From assembly GCA_028823185.1 (NCBI GenBank), contig JAPKBY010000026.1:1-11617 (forward strand): DNA of 11,617 bases, written 5' to 3'. A model generated the notes under the pieces. The model saw nothing but the letters and a program-made list of their open reading frames with translations. It made no database searches and was not told where the DNA came from. Every line of letters begins with the position of its first letter. The stretch's first letter is position 1. This DNA comes from Planctomycetota bacterium. Lineage in GTDB: Bacteria; Planctomycetota; UBA1135; GCA-002686595. The position numbers were made by a program, and so were the translations under genes. Shown here one piece after another: positions 1 to 7,160 of the stretch.

Positions 1-548
1 CAGATCTCTTCGAAGAAGCCGTCCGTGACCTTCTGGATGGTCCACTTGCTCGTCGAGACGACGCCGGTCTTGCGTTGCATCGCGAGCTTGAAGGCGAAGC
101 GCGAGGCGTGACGGCAGGGGTGACGGCTGATGACACGCAGGCTGACGGCGGTGTCAGGGCCGAGGCGCTGGCCGGCGTCATCATAGGTGCCGCCAGTGGC
201 GACGCGGACGACGTCGATGTCTAGGGACTGGGTGAAGTTGGTCTCAATGCCGGGGATCGAGCAGACCGGACGATGGATCACAGAGAACTGGCAGCGTTCG
301 CGGAGGATCTTGTTGGGAGACTCTCCAGTCGTCGCTGTTGGATACTTGAACGCGACCTTATGACGGGTCATCTGCTCGACTGCATGCCCGTAGAGGCTGT
401 CCCCTTTGGCCTCTCTGTTCTCTCGTGAGAGGTCGATGGGCTCAAAGCAGAGCGCTCCACCTAGAGCGTCAGAGATCGAGTGAACGCTCTCTGAGAGCTC
501 AGGGGAGATTCCGTCTCCGAGGAGTTCGACGATGGTGTGCTGATTCAT
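1..548 (-). CDS. Isocitrate/isopropylmalate dehydrogenase family protein, 3' end beyond window
   Basis: The first 182 residues of a beta-decarboxylating dehydrogenase run off the left edge. I translated this by hand from the ATG at 548-546; an in-frame stop lies about 20 codons upstream and no better start was seen between them. Visible family features are the N-terminal GDGISPE (residues 11-17, family GDGIGPE), S77-x-N79-x3-R83 and R93-P (same spacing as the isocitrate-binding Ser113/Asn115/Arg119/Arg129 of E. coli Icd), R115 with Y122 seven residues later (as Arg153/Tyr160), and SKWTIQKVTDGFF at 167-179, where K168 matches the catalytic lysine. The Ser-x-Asn pair favours isocitrate or a close analogue over isopropylmalate. 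The segment around Y122 reads VRVATGGTY, closer to LeuB than to the usual isocitrate REN-E-Y form, and residues 18-70 are divergent. It therefore looks like an unusual family member. The family uses NAD or NADP and a divalent metal; the cofactor-determining region is outside the window. Confidence 0.85.
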   Translation of the reverse strand, partial: MNQHTIVELLGDGISPELSESVHSISDALGGALCFEPIDLSRENREAKGDSLYGHAVEQMTRHKVAFKYPTATTGESPNKILRERCQFSVIHRPVCSIPGIETNFTQSLDIDVVRVATGGTYDDAGQRLGPDTAVSLRVISRHPCRHASRFAFKLAMQRKTGVVSTSKWTIQKVTDGFFEEI

Positions 549-664
549 GCTGAATATTGGCTTGTGGGTCGACAGGGTTCCGACAGCCCTCTCGAACTGA
601 CAGAATGATCATATGGGAGCATCCCCTCAGACGATTTGGCGAAAGAGAATAACGCCCTAGCTAC
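549..664. other. Divergent intergenic region, 116 bp
   Basis: This gap separates the leftward dehydrogenase gene from the rightward secreted-protein gene, so it must hold promoters for both unless transcription enters from elsewhere. I see no convincing -35/-10 pair. Candidate A+T-rich -10-like hexamers are CAATAT (554-559, minus strand, 5 bp before the dehydrogenase ATG) and GAGAAT (645-650, plus strand, 14 bp before the ATG at 665). Neither start has a Shine-Dalgarno sequence. A 15-codon ORF (613-660, plus) fits here but has no supporting evidence. Confidence 0.4.
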
Positions 665-2482
665 ATGCGCGCACGGACCATCATCACAACAAGCCTCATG
701 ACCGCCTTGGGAGCCTTCGCTCCCGAAGCTGCGGCACGTGAGGATGTCTTCATCATGCAGTTGATGGACAACCCGAGCTTCAGCGAGGAGCTCCCCGTCG
801 CCTCAGAGGCTGGGCGGGTTGAGGTTCCTTGGTGGCGAACGACTGGGGGCGCGGAGCAGCTGGTTCTGCGTGAGATGCCTGATGGAACAGATGAGCACTG
901 GCTCTGGGTGGGGAAGGGATCCTCAGCTGAGCAGCCGCTCGCCGCCTACGGGCCGATGGCCGGCGGTATCGTCATCACTGCGCGGGTCTCGGGTTCAGGC
1001 CGGCTCGTCATCGCAGATGGAGCAGGTCGCGAGCACATCGAACGCTTCGTCGTCACGGTCGGAGAAGAGTTGACCCTCAGCATCGGCCCGCTCTCCGAGC
1101 TGGAGGCATTTCAGGATGGTGTACGCCCACGACTCAGCGTGAAGCTCGCGGCAGCAAGTGAGGCGACAGCTTATTTTGAATCTGTGCGCGCCGACGTGCC
1201 GCTCCCTGCGCCGACCGCGCTGGAGCTGCGCGCCGAGGTCGTCGCGCTCTTGGAGCAGGTCATCTCGCTGTGGGCAGAGCACGGCCTCGATCGCGAGGGC
1301 CCGCGCGACACCGGATTCGCATGCAATCGCTGGGATGTGATCACAGGTGAGCAGCTCCAGACGCAGCGCGGGCGCGCGCATCCGCTCTTCAGTCTCATGG
1401 GTGAGGCGCTCATGGTGGAGGAGCGCGAAGACTGGCGTGAGCTCTACGACGCTTACCTCAGCGACTGGCTGGAGCTCTGCTTTGATGATGAATCGGGGCT
1501 CCCACGCACATGGCTCCCGGTCGAAGATGAGCCCTTTGTTCAGCCCTCTGTCGAGATGGCCGGGATCATGCAGCTCTTGGTAGACATCATGGAGGCCGGT
1601 CGTGAGCCCTTCGCGGCAAAGGCTGGCGAGCGGGCCATCGCGATCGCTGAGCTCGTCCGTGAGCGAGGGACGCTCCCTGATGGAAACGTCGCCGCTGGCT
1701 ATTCGGGCTCCGACGGCGTCCCGATGCTGAACTACATCCCGCTCAGGAGGCTCGGCCTCCCCGCAGAGCTTGTGCGCTATGGGGAGCTGATAGGAGATGA
1801 GGCTTATCTCTCTCTCGCGCGCGATGCGCTCGCGACGATGGAGTTCACTCACTCTTGGCCTGGGACGTGGCAACGCATCGACCCTGGCTGGGATGACCGC
1901 TATGGGCACTACGGACATCACGCTGTCAAGATGTGGGAGGCAGCTCCAGAGGAGCGCGCGTTCCAGAGCTTCGCTCTCGACGGCTGGCGCTTCTTCGCCC
2001 CGCTCTGGGAGGACAGCTTGCGCCTAGGCGGCTTCATCGCGGCTGATCAGGTCAGATGCTGGATGATCCTCAAGCGCATCGTGGCTTTGGATGAGCGCGA
2101 GCGACCCCTCGTCCAGCAGCGCTTGCGCGCAGCTGTGCGCTCACACTTCAAAGGTGAGCAGTATGAGACCGGGGCTTGGGGCGATGTGACGATCTTCCAC
2201 TACGACCCTAAGACGAACCTTGAGATCGGAGATCTGCCGGGGATCCCCTCTAACTTGCTCCTTGGGATCGCGACCCTCTACGGGGAAGACCTCGGACACT
2301 CTGACGAGGAGCTACGCGCGCTCTTCGCGAGCGTCATGCGTTCGAGCGTCGAGCACTATCGAAGAGACTATGGCTACTTGGTGACGCGCACCCAGAGCGC
2401 AGGCGCTAACCCTTGCGGTGGCTCGATTCGCTTGGGCGTCGCCCTCGCTGAGATCTTGAAGGGGCTCAGCAGCGAAGGATGA
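665..2482 (+). CDS. Secreted protein, beta-sandwich plus alpha-helical (possible alpha/alpha-toroid) domains, function unknown
   Basis: This 605-residue protein begins with a Sec-type signal peptide: basic MRAR, a hydrophobic stretch to about residue 20, and AAA at 22-24 as an AxA-type cleavage site. Residues about 27-180 look beta-rich; NPSFSE (36-41) and PWW (55-57) recall the opening of carbohydrate-binding jelly-roll modules. Residues about 185-600 are mostly helical and rich in aromatics and acids, for example CNRWDV (220-225), WPGTWQRIDPGWDDRYGHYG (398-417), WRFFAPLW (441-448) and a Gly-rich end near ANPCGGS (581-587). A helical domain with many exposed Trp/Tyr/Asp after a beta-sandwich would suit an (alpha/alpha) toroid acting on polysaccharide, but no catalytic signature is recognised, so the enzyme class is left open. 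The start is supported by the signal peptide; no Shine-Dalgarno sequence precedes it. Its stop overlaps the acetyltransferase start by 4 bp, so the two are probably one transcript. Confidence 0.85.
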   Translation: MRARTIITTSLMTALGAFAPEAAAREDVFIMQLMDNPSFSEELPVASEAGRVEVPWWRTTGGAEQLVLREMPDGTDEHWLWVGKGSSAEQPLAAYGPMAGGIVITARVSGSGRLVIADGAGREHIERFVVTVGEELTLSIGPLSELEAFQDGVRPRLSVKLAAASEATAYFESVRADVPLPAPTALELRAEVVALLEQVISLWAEHGLDREGPRDTGFACNRWDVITGEQLQTQRGRAHPLFSLMGEALMVEEREDWRELYDAYLSDWLELCFDDESGLPRTWLPVEDEPFVQPSVEMAGIMQLLVDIMEAGREPFAAKAGERAIAIAELVRERGTLPDGNVAAGYSGSDGVPMLNYIPLRRLGLPAELVRYGELIGDEAYLSLARDALATMEFTHSWPGTWQRIDPGWDDRYGHYGHHAVKMWEAAPEERAFQSFALDGWRFFAPLWEDSLRLGGFIAADQVRCWMILKRIVALDERERPLVQQRLRAAVRSHFKGEQYETGAWGDVTIFHYDPKTNLEIGDLPGIPSNLLLGIATLYGEDLGHSDEELRALFASVMRSSVEHYRRDYGYLVTRTQSAGANPCGGSIRLGVALAEILKGLSSEG

Positions 2483-3093
2483 GCGGTTTCGGGCGAGTGA
2501 GCCTCGAGCACGCAGAGGTGAAGGGGGAGCGCGTCTATCTGCGCCCGATCTCGAAGCTCGACGCACGAGCTTGTTATGACTTGGTGCACGGAGTCTCAGC
2601 GATCACGGACTGGACCGAGTGGGATGGCCCAGAGAATGTCGAAGAGGTGGAGGAGCACTATTCAGAGTGGCCCCTAGAGGGTGAAGAGCTCTTGAGCTAC
2701 ACCTTCGCGATCATCGAGATTAGCTCTGGGGATTGGGCAGGCAGCATCTCCCTGAGACATCACAAGGCTGACCCAGTCGCTGGGCTCGGTTATCTCGTTG
2801 GTGTTCCATATCAAGGGCGCGGGCTGTGCAGTGAGGCCGTGCGCCTCGTCGTTCAGTTGGCCTTTGAGGCGCTCGATGTGCTGCTCGTCGAAGCTGAGCT
2901 CTTTGCGGAGAATGGGGCTTCCCGACATCTCTTGGAGAAGGCTGGGCTGCGCAGGGATGAGAGGGGAGACGAGCTCTATGAGAAGCAAGGCGTGGAGAGG
3001 ATGTCTCACCTCTATTCGCTCTCTCGCGTCACCTGGGAGCTCGCAACGGAGCCGAGGGGCGACTGGGAGGTCCGCTCAAGCCGAGCTGACTGA
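2479..3093 (+). CDS. GNAT family N-acetyltransferase (RimJ/RimL type)
   Basis: This 204-residue cytoplasmic protein would transfer an acetyl group from acetyl-CoA to an amine; the substrate cannot be read from the sequence. The fold is recognisable throughout: the opening strand GERVYLRPIS (16-25), the beta strands TFAIIE (75-80) and WAGSISLR (86-93), then YLVGVPYQGRGLCSEA (105-120) with the acetyl-CoA pyrophosphate loop Q-G-R-G at 112-115, and AENGASRHLLEKAGL (143-157), the usual Asn-x-x-Ser/Ala plus helix and EKAGF-like turn of RimJ/RimL relatives. About 35 residues follow the core, slightly longer than the minimal family. The ATG lies inside the ATGA overlap with the secreted-protein gene, which suggests translational coupling. 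The home-base VKGERVYLRP could also begin at a GTG near codon 14, which would remove the overlap, but the ATG is preferred. The gene ends 4 bp from the convergent lipoprotein gene. Confidence 0.9.
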   Translation: MSGFGRVSLEHAEVKGERVYLRPISKLDARACYDLVHGVSAITDWTEWDGPENVEEVEEHYSEWPLEGEELLSYTFAIIEISSGDWAGSISLRHHKADPVAGLGYLVGVPYQGRGLCSEAVRLVVQLAFEALDVLLVEAELFAENGASRHLLEKAGLRRDERGDELYEKQGVERMSHLYSLSRVTWELATEPRGDWEVRSSRAD

Positions 3094-3102
3094 GCCCTCA
3101 GC
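3085..3102. other. Small inverted repeat across two convergent stop codons
   Basis: The stops of the acetyltransferase gene (TGA, 3091-3093) and the lipoprotein gene (TGA on minus, 3098-3100) are 4 bp apart. The junction can form either GCTGA/TCAGC (3085-3089 with 3098-3102) or CTGAG/CTCAG (3090-3094 with 3097-3101). No T-tract follows on either side, so it does not look like a standard intrinsic terminator. Facing TGA stops create part of this symmetry automatically. Confidence 0.25.
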
Positions 3103-5275
3103 GCGTGATTGTTGAGATGTCGTTGCTGAAGCCGTTGGCCACAGCGATGTCGAGCTCTCCATCTCCGTCGATGTCAGCGAGGGTGACGTCGAGTGGCCCT
3201 GTGCCGACGCCTAGATCGGCGCAGCGTACGAGGCCTCCCTCTTCTCTGGAGAGGCAGAGCCAGAGAACGAGGTGGTGGGAGTTTTGGGCTGTCGCGACGA
3301 GGTCGCTGCGACCGTCTCCGTTCAGGTCTCCGGCCGCGAGGCGGTGCATGCGTTGCCCTCCACCAGAGCGTACGACCTCATTCCAATTCCCCGTGCGGTC
3401 TCTCGTGAAGAGGACGAGATCGCCACGTCCATCTGCTCGGCCGATGCCGCCGAGGAGAGCGAGGTCATCCACGCCGTCACCGTCGAAGTCAGCGCCTGAG
3501 ACGTCGATGGCGACGAGGTCTGTGGTGATCGTCGTCACGTGCTCTAGCGAGGTGCCGGTTGAGCGAACTAGATGGACTGCGCCTTCGCCAGCGCAAGCGA
3601 TGAGTGGCCCCTCAGGTAATGAGAGCAGCGCGAGGTGATGGGGGGCAGGGTCGAGTTGCAGCGAAGAGATCGTCGCCTGAGCTCCTTCGGCAGGCGTCAT
3701 CCAAGTGATCCCGCCGATCGCAGGGTCTGCGACGAGGGCCTCTTTCTTCCCATCGCTCTCGATGTCAATGAAGAGGAGGTCCGTGACGTCTTCACCAATC
3801 GTCATCGCGCTCTCTGCAGGGATCGGAGTTAAGAGGCCGGTCCCGTCTCCTGCTGCGAGCCGGAGGAGGCTTCCATTGGGCCCACGTGAGATCCAAGCGG
3901 CGTCGAGGTCTCCATCGCCCTCGAAGTCCCCTAGGCGGATGAGGCGCGAACCGAGGCCTGCCGGAGCTCGCGTTTCGAGCTCGAGGTTTCCCGCGATGTT
4001 CTTCAAGACCGCGTAGTGATCGTCTAGTGAGTGGAGCGCGACGGCCTCTGGCAGGCCATCTCCGTCTAAATCTCCGAGGGCGAGAGAGTGTGGCATCGGC
4101 CCGGCTGCGATTCGTCGGGCTTGTCTGAGTCCAAAAGGAGGAGCGGAGAAGATGAGGCTGACTCGACGCGCGGCTTGGTTCGCGATCGCGATCTCAGGCC
4201 GTCCGTCTCCGTTGATGTCTGCGGCGGATCCGTCCCAAGGGAGCTGACCTGCATACTCATCAAAGCGCACGCCGCGCTCTCCTTCATTGCCGGCGCTGAG
4301 GATGGTGTAAGAGTCGCCGGCTCCTGTGGTGAAGAGCTCTTCTTGCCCGTCACCATCGAAGTCAATCGCCTCAATGTCGATCGGGAGACGACCTACGCGG
4401 ACCGTCATCTCATCTGCTTCCTCGGAGAACCAAGAGCGCGCATCACCGATCATGTTTACGCCGAGGAGGCGGACTGTGTTGTCGCCCATCGCGACCGCGA
4501 GCTCTGAGCCTGCGTCGCCATCGACCTCAATCTCTACGAGAGAGCGTGGGATCTCTCCTAAGGAGATAGATTCTGCTGGTGCGAAGGGTGCGTCAGGGCT
4601 CAGTCGACGGAAGAGTCGCAAGCTGCGCGTGGATTGATAGCCCACTACGACAGCACTGGAGCCTTCGACGACGAGCACGCATGTCGGGAGGACGCCGTCC
4701 TCGGCCGCGCCCTCGATGGTCTCTACGAGCTCTCCTGGCCTCCAGAAGAGCAGCGCTCCGTTCGCGTCAGCACAGGCGAGCTCCCAAGCCTTGTCGCCGT
4801 CAGGGTCGCCAGCTGTGAGGGCCCGCGGGGCGTGCTTTAGGTTGACTCTGGCGATGCGCTCCCCGCTGCGCGGGTCGATGATAAGGAGCCCAGGTTCGCT
4901 GCGGTCCGCTAGCGCGATCGAAGGGACGACGCCTCCGCGCAAGAGCACAGGTCCCAGACACCAGTCGGGGATGCTGATTCGTCGGGGTTTTGGAGCCAGG
5001 GACCACCCCTGTGGGATCTCTTCCCAGAGCAGAAGCTCTCCAGGGTCATGAGTGACCGCGACGAGCGGGCCCACGCCGAGGGCTGGATCTAGAAGGAGTA
5101 CGCCATCGGGCTTTCCCTGGCAGGGGAGCTCGAGTCTCACCTTGAGGGCGGGAGTCCTTGGGCTGTGCCTTTGGGGCTCTAGATTCGTTGAAACCTCTCT
5201 CTCAGGCTCTGAAATGCTGTTTCCACAGCTAGCGAGGAGGATGCAGAGGATCAGGGGGCTCTTGGGGGCGGGCAT
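3098..5275 (-). CDS. FG-GAP/VCBS repeat lipoprotein (predicted beta-propeller)
   Basis: This 725-residue protein starts with a lipoprotein signal: a short hydrophobic stretch and lipobox LASC with the acylated Cys at 17. It should be anchored to a membrane, probably facing the periplasm or cell surface. The remainder is built of repeats carrying Ca-binding-like D-x-D/N-G-D-G-x-x-D/E loops followed by a hydrophobic strand. Clear copies start near residues 305, 353, 402, 596, 650 and 701; variants near 157, 251, 450 and 504 lack one or more ligands. This is the integrin-alpha-like FG-GAP/VCBS pattern, usually a seven-bladed propeller; ten recognisable loops suggest more than one propeller or a longer one. 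Such proteins are typically extracellular binding modules, and the ligand is unknown. There is no C-terminal sorting domain or enzyme domain; the protein ends on the last repeat. The start is fixed by the lipobox. A promoter-like sequence sits directly upstream, and the gene is divergent from the regulatory-like-domain protein gene. Confidence 0.92.
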   Translation of the reverse strand: MPAPKSPLILCILLASCGNSISEPEREVSTNLEPQRHSPRTPALKVRLELPCQGKPDGVLLLDPALGVGPLVAVTHDPGELLLWEEIPQGWSLAPKPRRISIPDWCLGPVLLRGGVVPSIALADRSEPGLLIIDPRSGERIARVNLKHAPRALTAGDPDGDKAWELACADANGALLFWRPGELVETIEGAAEDGVLPTCVLVVEGSSAVVVGYQSTRSLRLFRRLSPDAPFAPAESISLGEIPRSLVEIEVDGDAGSELAVAMGDNTVRLLGVNMIGDARSWFSEEADEMTVRVGRLPIDIEAIDFDGDGQEELFTTGAGDSYTILSAGNEGERGVRFDEYAGQLPWDGSAADINGDGRPEIAIANQAARRVSLIFSAPPFGLRQARRIAAGPMPHSLALGDLDGDGLPEAVALHSLDDHYAVLKNIAGNLELETRAPAGLGSRLIRLGDFEGDGDLDAAWISRGPNGSLLRLAAGDGTGLLTPIPAESAMTIGEDVTDLLFIDIESDGKKEALVADPAIGGITWMTPAEGAQATISSLQLDPAPHHLALLSLPEGPLIACAGEGAVHLVRSTGTSLEHVTTITTDLVAIDVSGADFDGDGVDDLALLGGIGRADGRGDLVLFTRDRTGNWNEVVRSGGGQRMHRLAAGDLNGDGRSDLVATAQNSHHLVLWLCLSREEGGLVRCADLGVGTGPLDVTLADIDGDGELDIAVANGFSNDISTITR

Positions 5276-5281
5276 AGATGC

Positions 5282-5310
5282 ATTCTCTTGGTCGAGTAGA
5301 CCTGTGGCAA
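5282..5310 (-). promoter_or_regulatory. Predicted sigma70-like promoter for the FG-GAP lipoprotein, possibly leaderless
   Basis: Reading the minus strand, TTGCCA (5310-5305, five of six matches to TTGACA) is followed by exactly 17 bp and then GAGAAT (5287-5282, four of six to TATAAT). The start codon begins only 6 bp after the -10 element, so transcription would start at or very near the A of ATG. That fits the absence of a Shine-Dalgarno sequence. This is an eye-found match, and promoter consensus in this lineage is not known to me. Confidence 0.38.
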
Positions 5311-5390
5311 GCGGGTGACCTGAGCACGGGTCCGCTCTATGGTCTCGGTACAGCTTTGCGATTCCGCGCGCCCTGATGGGGACTAAACTC

Positions 5391-5416
5391 CTTGTTGGGA
5401 CGTCTGCTGCCCCAAG
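5391..5416 (+). other. Possible 5'-leader hairpin next to a start codon
   Basis: CTTG (5391-5394), a TT bulge and GGG (5397-5399) can pair with CCC (5410-5412) and CAAG (5413-5416) around a 10-base loop. The stem ends 3 bp before the ATG at 5420. If included in the mRNA it would sit on the ribosome-binding region and could modulate translation. If transcription instead starts just after TAAACT (5384-5389), the stem would be partly absent. Chance pairing is quite possible. Confidence 0.22.
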
Positions 5417-5419
5417 AAC

Positions 5420-7114
5420 ATGCTTTCTAATCGACGCACCTTGATCTTTCTCACCGTTGGGCTCGCAGTCGGCGCTGGAGCCCTCGTGAAGCTCATCAGC
5501 GACGCTGAGCCAGCGCCTATTACTTTGATCCCAGGACCTAGGGCGAGCGCAGGGGCTGAGATTCCTGTGCTAGACCGCTTGGCACACGTGAGAAATGCAG
5601 AGGTGTTGCGCGCGCCAGAGATCGTGGAACAGACAGAGATTCTCTATCCGCTCCAGCTCAAGCTGACCTTAGTTGAGGCGGCTAATCAGCTCGCCAGCGA
5701 AGGCGTGGGAGCTCTAGGGTCTGGCGCGCGAGCCCGACTGGAAGGGCACCTCTATGGCATGAATGGCAAAGGGGTCTCTGGTGAGGTGCGCTTCACTTCG
5801 GGTGCGAACACGGGGCGAGTCCTCAAGTGCGACGCTGGCGGTGGATTCGGGGCTAACGACCTCTATCCGGGGCTCTCCATCGCGAAGATCACAGGAGCGT
5901 TGATCTCTGGAGCTGAGCGCGAGGTGCTCCTGCGAAATGATCGACGCAGCGTCTTAAATATCGGCTTCGGGAGGCCAGCCGTCGTTCACGGACGCGTGCA
6001 AGATGCGGCAGGTGATCCGATCGCAGAGGCGAAGGTCTCGATGGATGGGCAGGTCGCTTTCACTGATCTGAAGGGTGCCTTTTACTACCCGCGCATGACC
6101 TCTGGACAGGTGCTGCTCTTTATTGAGAAGGACGGCTACGTCGCGTGGAGAGAGCGCTACAACGTCAAAGCGGGCGCGATGATCACGGGAGAGAAGCTGA
6201 GCTATACTATGCGTCGAAGCGCTAGGCTTGAGCTGCGTGTCGCAGAGGCGATCGGCACGAATGAGGCAGCTCAGGTGTTTCTATTGCCTGCTCCGGGGGC
6301 GCGAGTGAGCCGTGATTTCCCTTGGCACAAGGTCAACCCTGTAAGCGTTCACCCCGGCGGAAGGACGATCGTAGAGGGGCTGCCGAATGGAAATTTACAG
6401 CTCTATCTCTTTCATGCAGGCGCGCGAGCTAAGCCGCGAGTCTCAGCGGTCAATCTGGTCGCGGGAGAGCTCACGACCAAGATCCTTCACCTGGAGCCGG
6501 CAGCGACGCTGAAGGGGCGCGTGCTCTCTGATGGGGATCCCGTCGCGCGTGCCTTGGTGAAGCTGGAAGCGCCAGATCAGGTCCAAGCGACCCTGGCAAC
6601 ATTCGGTCAACCCCAAGGCTTCTTGGAGGTCGGGGTCTTTCCATATTTGCCGACCAGCGTTCAGTCCGTTTGGACAGACGCGAGCGGCCGCTTCGAGCTC
6701 TCAGCAAACGAAGAGTTCACACCGACTCGATATCTGACCGCTGAAGGGCCTGACGGAGAGCTCTGGGCCGGGAAAGTGGTGCGTCGCGGTGACCGTGAGG
6801 TAGAGCTCTCTCTCTCCGCGCGCGCGCCCGATGTGTGCGTCTTGGAGTTCCAAATGGCCGGTCGAGCGCTCGCGCTGCCCGTTGAGGTGACCGTGGATGG
6901 CTCACCGCGGCTACATCTGTCCTTGCCTAAGGAACGAGAGCTGCGCGTCGAGGAGCTGGCTAGGGGTCGCTGGAAAGTCGACGTGCGCTGGAACTCTCAG
7001 GTGCTCTTGAGGGACGTGGAGGTGGACTTGAAGGATGAGACCGCGCTCCTCATCGCGCTGCCAGAGGCGGCGCTCACCGGCGTCTCTGCCCTCGTCAACC
7101 CAGCAAGACGCTAG
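5420..7114 (+). CDS. Membrane-anchored protein with carboxypeptidase-regulatory-like domains
   Basis: This 564-residue protein has a basic N terminus (NRR, 4-6) followed by one hydrophobic segment (about 7-26) without a clear cleavage site. It is probably an uncleaved signal anchor with the rest outside the cytoplasm. The exported part is beta-rich and shows carboxypeptidase-regulatory-like units (transthyretin-like fold). The clearest is residues 188-245, with VVHGRVQDAAGDPIAEAKV (188-206), TDLKGAF (215-221) and KDGYVAW (237-243). Less perfect ones are near 106-150 (LEGHLYGMNGKGVSGEVRF) and 363-445 (LKGRVLSDGDPVARALVKL, then WTDASGRFEL at 418-427). The pattern G-x-V, D-x-x-G-x-P-x-x-x-A-x-V, then T-D-x-x-G-x-F is typical. 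These domains are structural or binding modules; no peptidase or other catalytic domain accompanies them, so the function is unknown. The gene diverges from the FG-GAP lipoprotein gene and lies 46 bp before hutH on the same strand; a functional link to hut is unproven. Confidence 0.88.
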   Translation: MLSNRRTLIFLTVGLAVGAGALVKLISDAEPAPITLIPGPRASAGAEIPVLDRLAHVRNAEVLRAPEIVEQTEILYPLQLKLTLVEAANQLASEGVGALGSGARARLEGHLYGMNGKGVSGEVRFTSGANTGRVLKCDAGGGFGANDLYPGLSIAKITGALISGAEREVLLRNDRRSVLNIGFGRPAVVHGRVQDAAGDPIAEAKVSMDGQVAFTDLKGAFYYPRMTSGQVLLFIEKDGYVAWRERYNVKAGAMITGEKLSYTMRRSARLELRVAEAIGTNEAAQVFLLPAPGARVSRDFPWHKVNPVSVHPGGRTIVEGLPNGNLQLYLFHAGARAKPRVSAVNLVAGELTTKILHLEPAATLKGRVLSDGDPVARALVKLEAPDQVQATLATFGQPQGFLEVGVFPYLPTSVQSVWTDASGRFELSANEEFTPTRYLTAEGPDGELWAGKVVRRGDREVELSLSARAPDVCVLEFQMAGRALALPVEVTVDGSPRLHLSLPKERELRVEELARGRWKVDVRWNSQVLLRDVEVDLKDETALLIALPEAALTGVSALVNPARR

Positions 7115-7145
7115 ACAGGGGTTCGTTCAGGGGGGCGGGCTCCCG

Positions 7146-7151
7146 TAGAAT
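7146..7151 (+). promoter_or_regulatory. -10-like element upstream of hutH, possibly leaderless
   Basis: TAGAAT matches five of six positions of TATAAT and ends 9 bp before the hutH ATG. That spacing is expected for a transcript starting at or a few bases before the start codon. No good -35 is present; TTCGTT at 7122-7127 with an 18 bp spacer is poor. There is no Shine-Dalgarno sequence before the ATG. The surrounding 7115-7160 gap is very G-rich and contains only a 4 bp CGGG/CCCG stem, too weak to call a terminator for the upstream gene. Confidence 0.28.
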
Positions 7152-7160
7152 CCTCAGCCT

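Larger units (their letters stand above)
5276..5419. other. Divergent intergenic region, 144 bp
   Basis: The region separates the FG-GAP lipoprotein gene (minus) from the carboxypeptidase-regulatory-like gene (plus) and must contain start signals for both. It holds a fair sigma70-like promoter pointing left, a hairpin just before the right-hand ATG, and a -10-like TAAACT at 5384-5389 with no acceptable -35. I see no small ORF or RNA gene in it. Confidence 0.45.

Noticed and set aside
613..660. Possible 15-codon leader ORF before the secreted-protein gene
   Set aside because: It has a start and a stop 4 bp before the next ATG but no ribosome-binding site, no regulatory amino acid run and no visible attenuator structure; it is compatible with chance.
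995..1921. Antisense ORF of 308 codons within the secreted-protein gene
   Set aside because: Its translation has no recognisable domain and is Arg/His/Leu-rich as expected from reading high-G+C coding DNA backwards. The plus-strand ORF has a signal peptide and a coupled neighbour.
3105..3638. Plus-strand ORF of 177 codons, Ser/Pro/Arg-rich, opposite the FG-GAP gene
   Set aside because: The periodic Ser-Pro-Ser pattern comes from reading the repeated Asp-Gly-Asp-Gly codons of the lipoprotein on the other strand.
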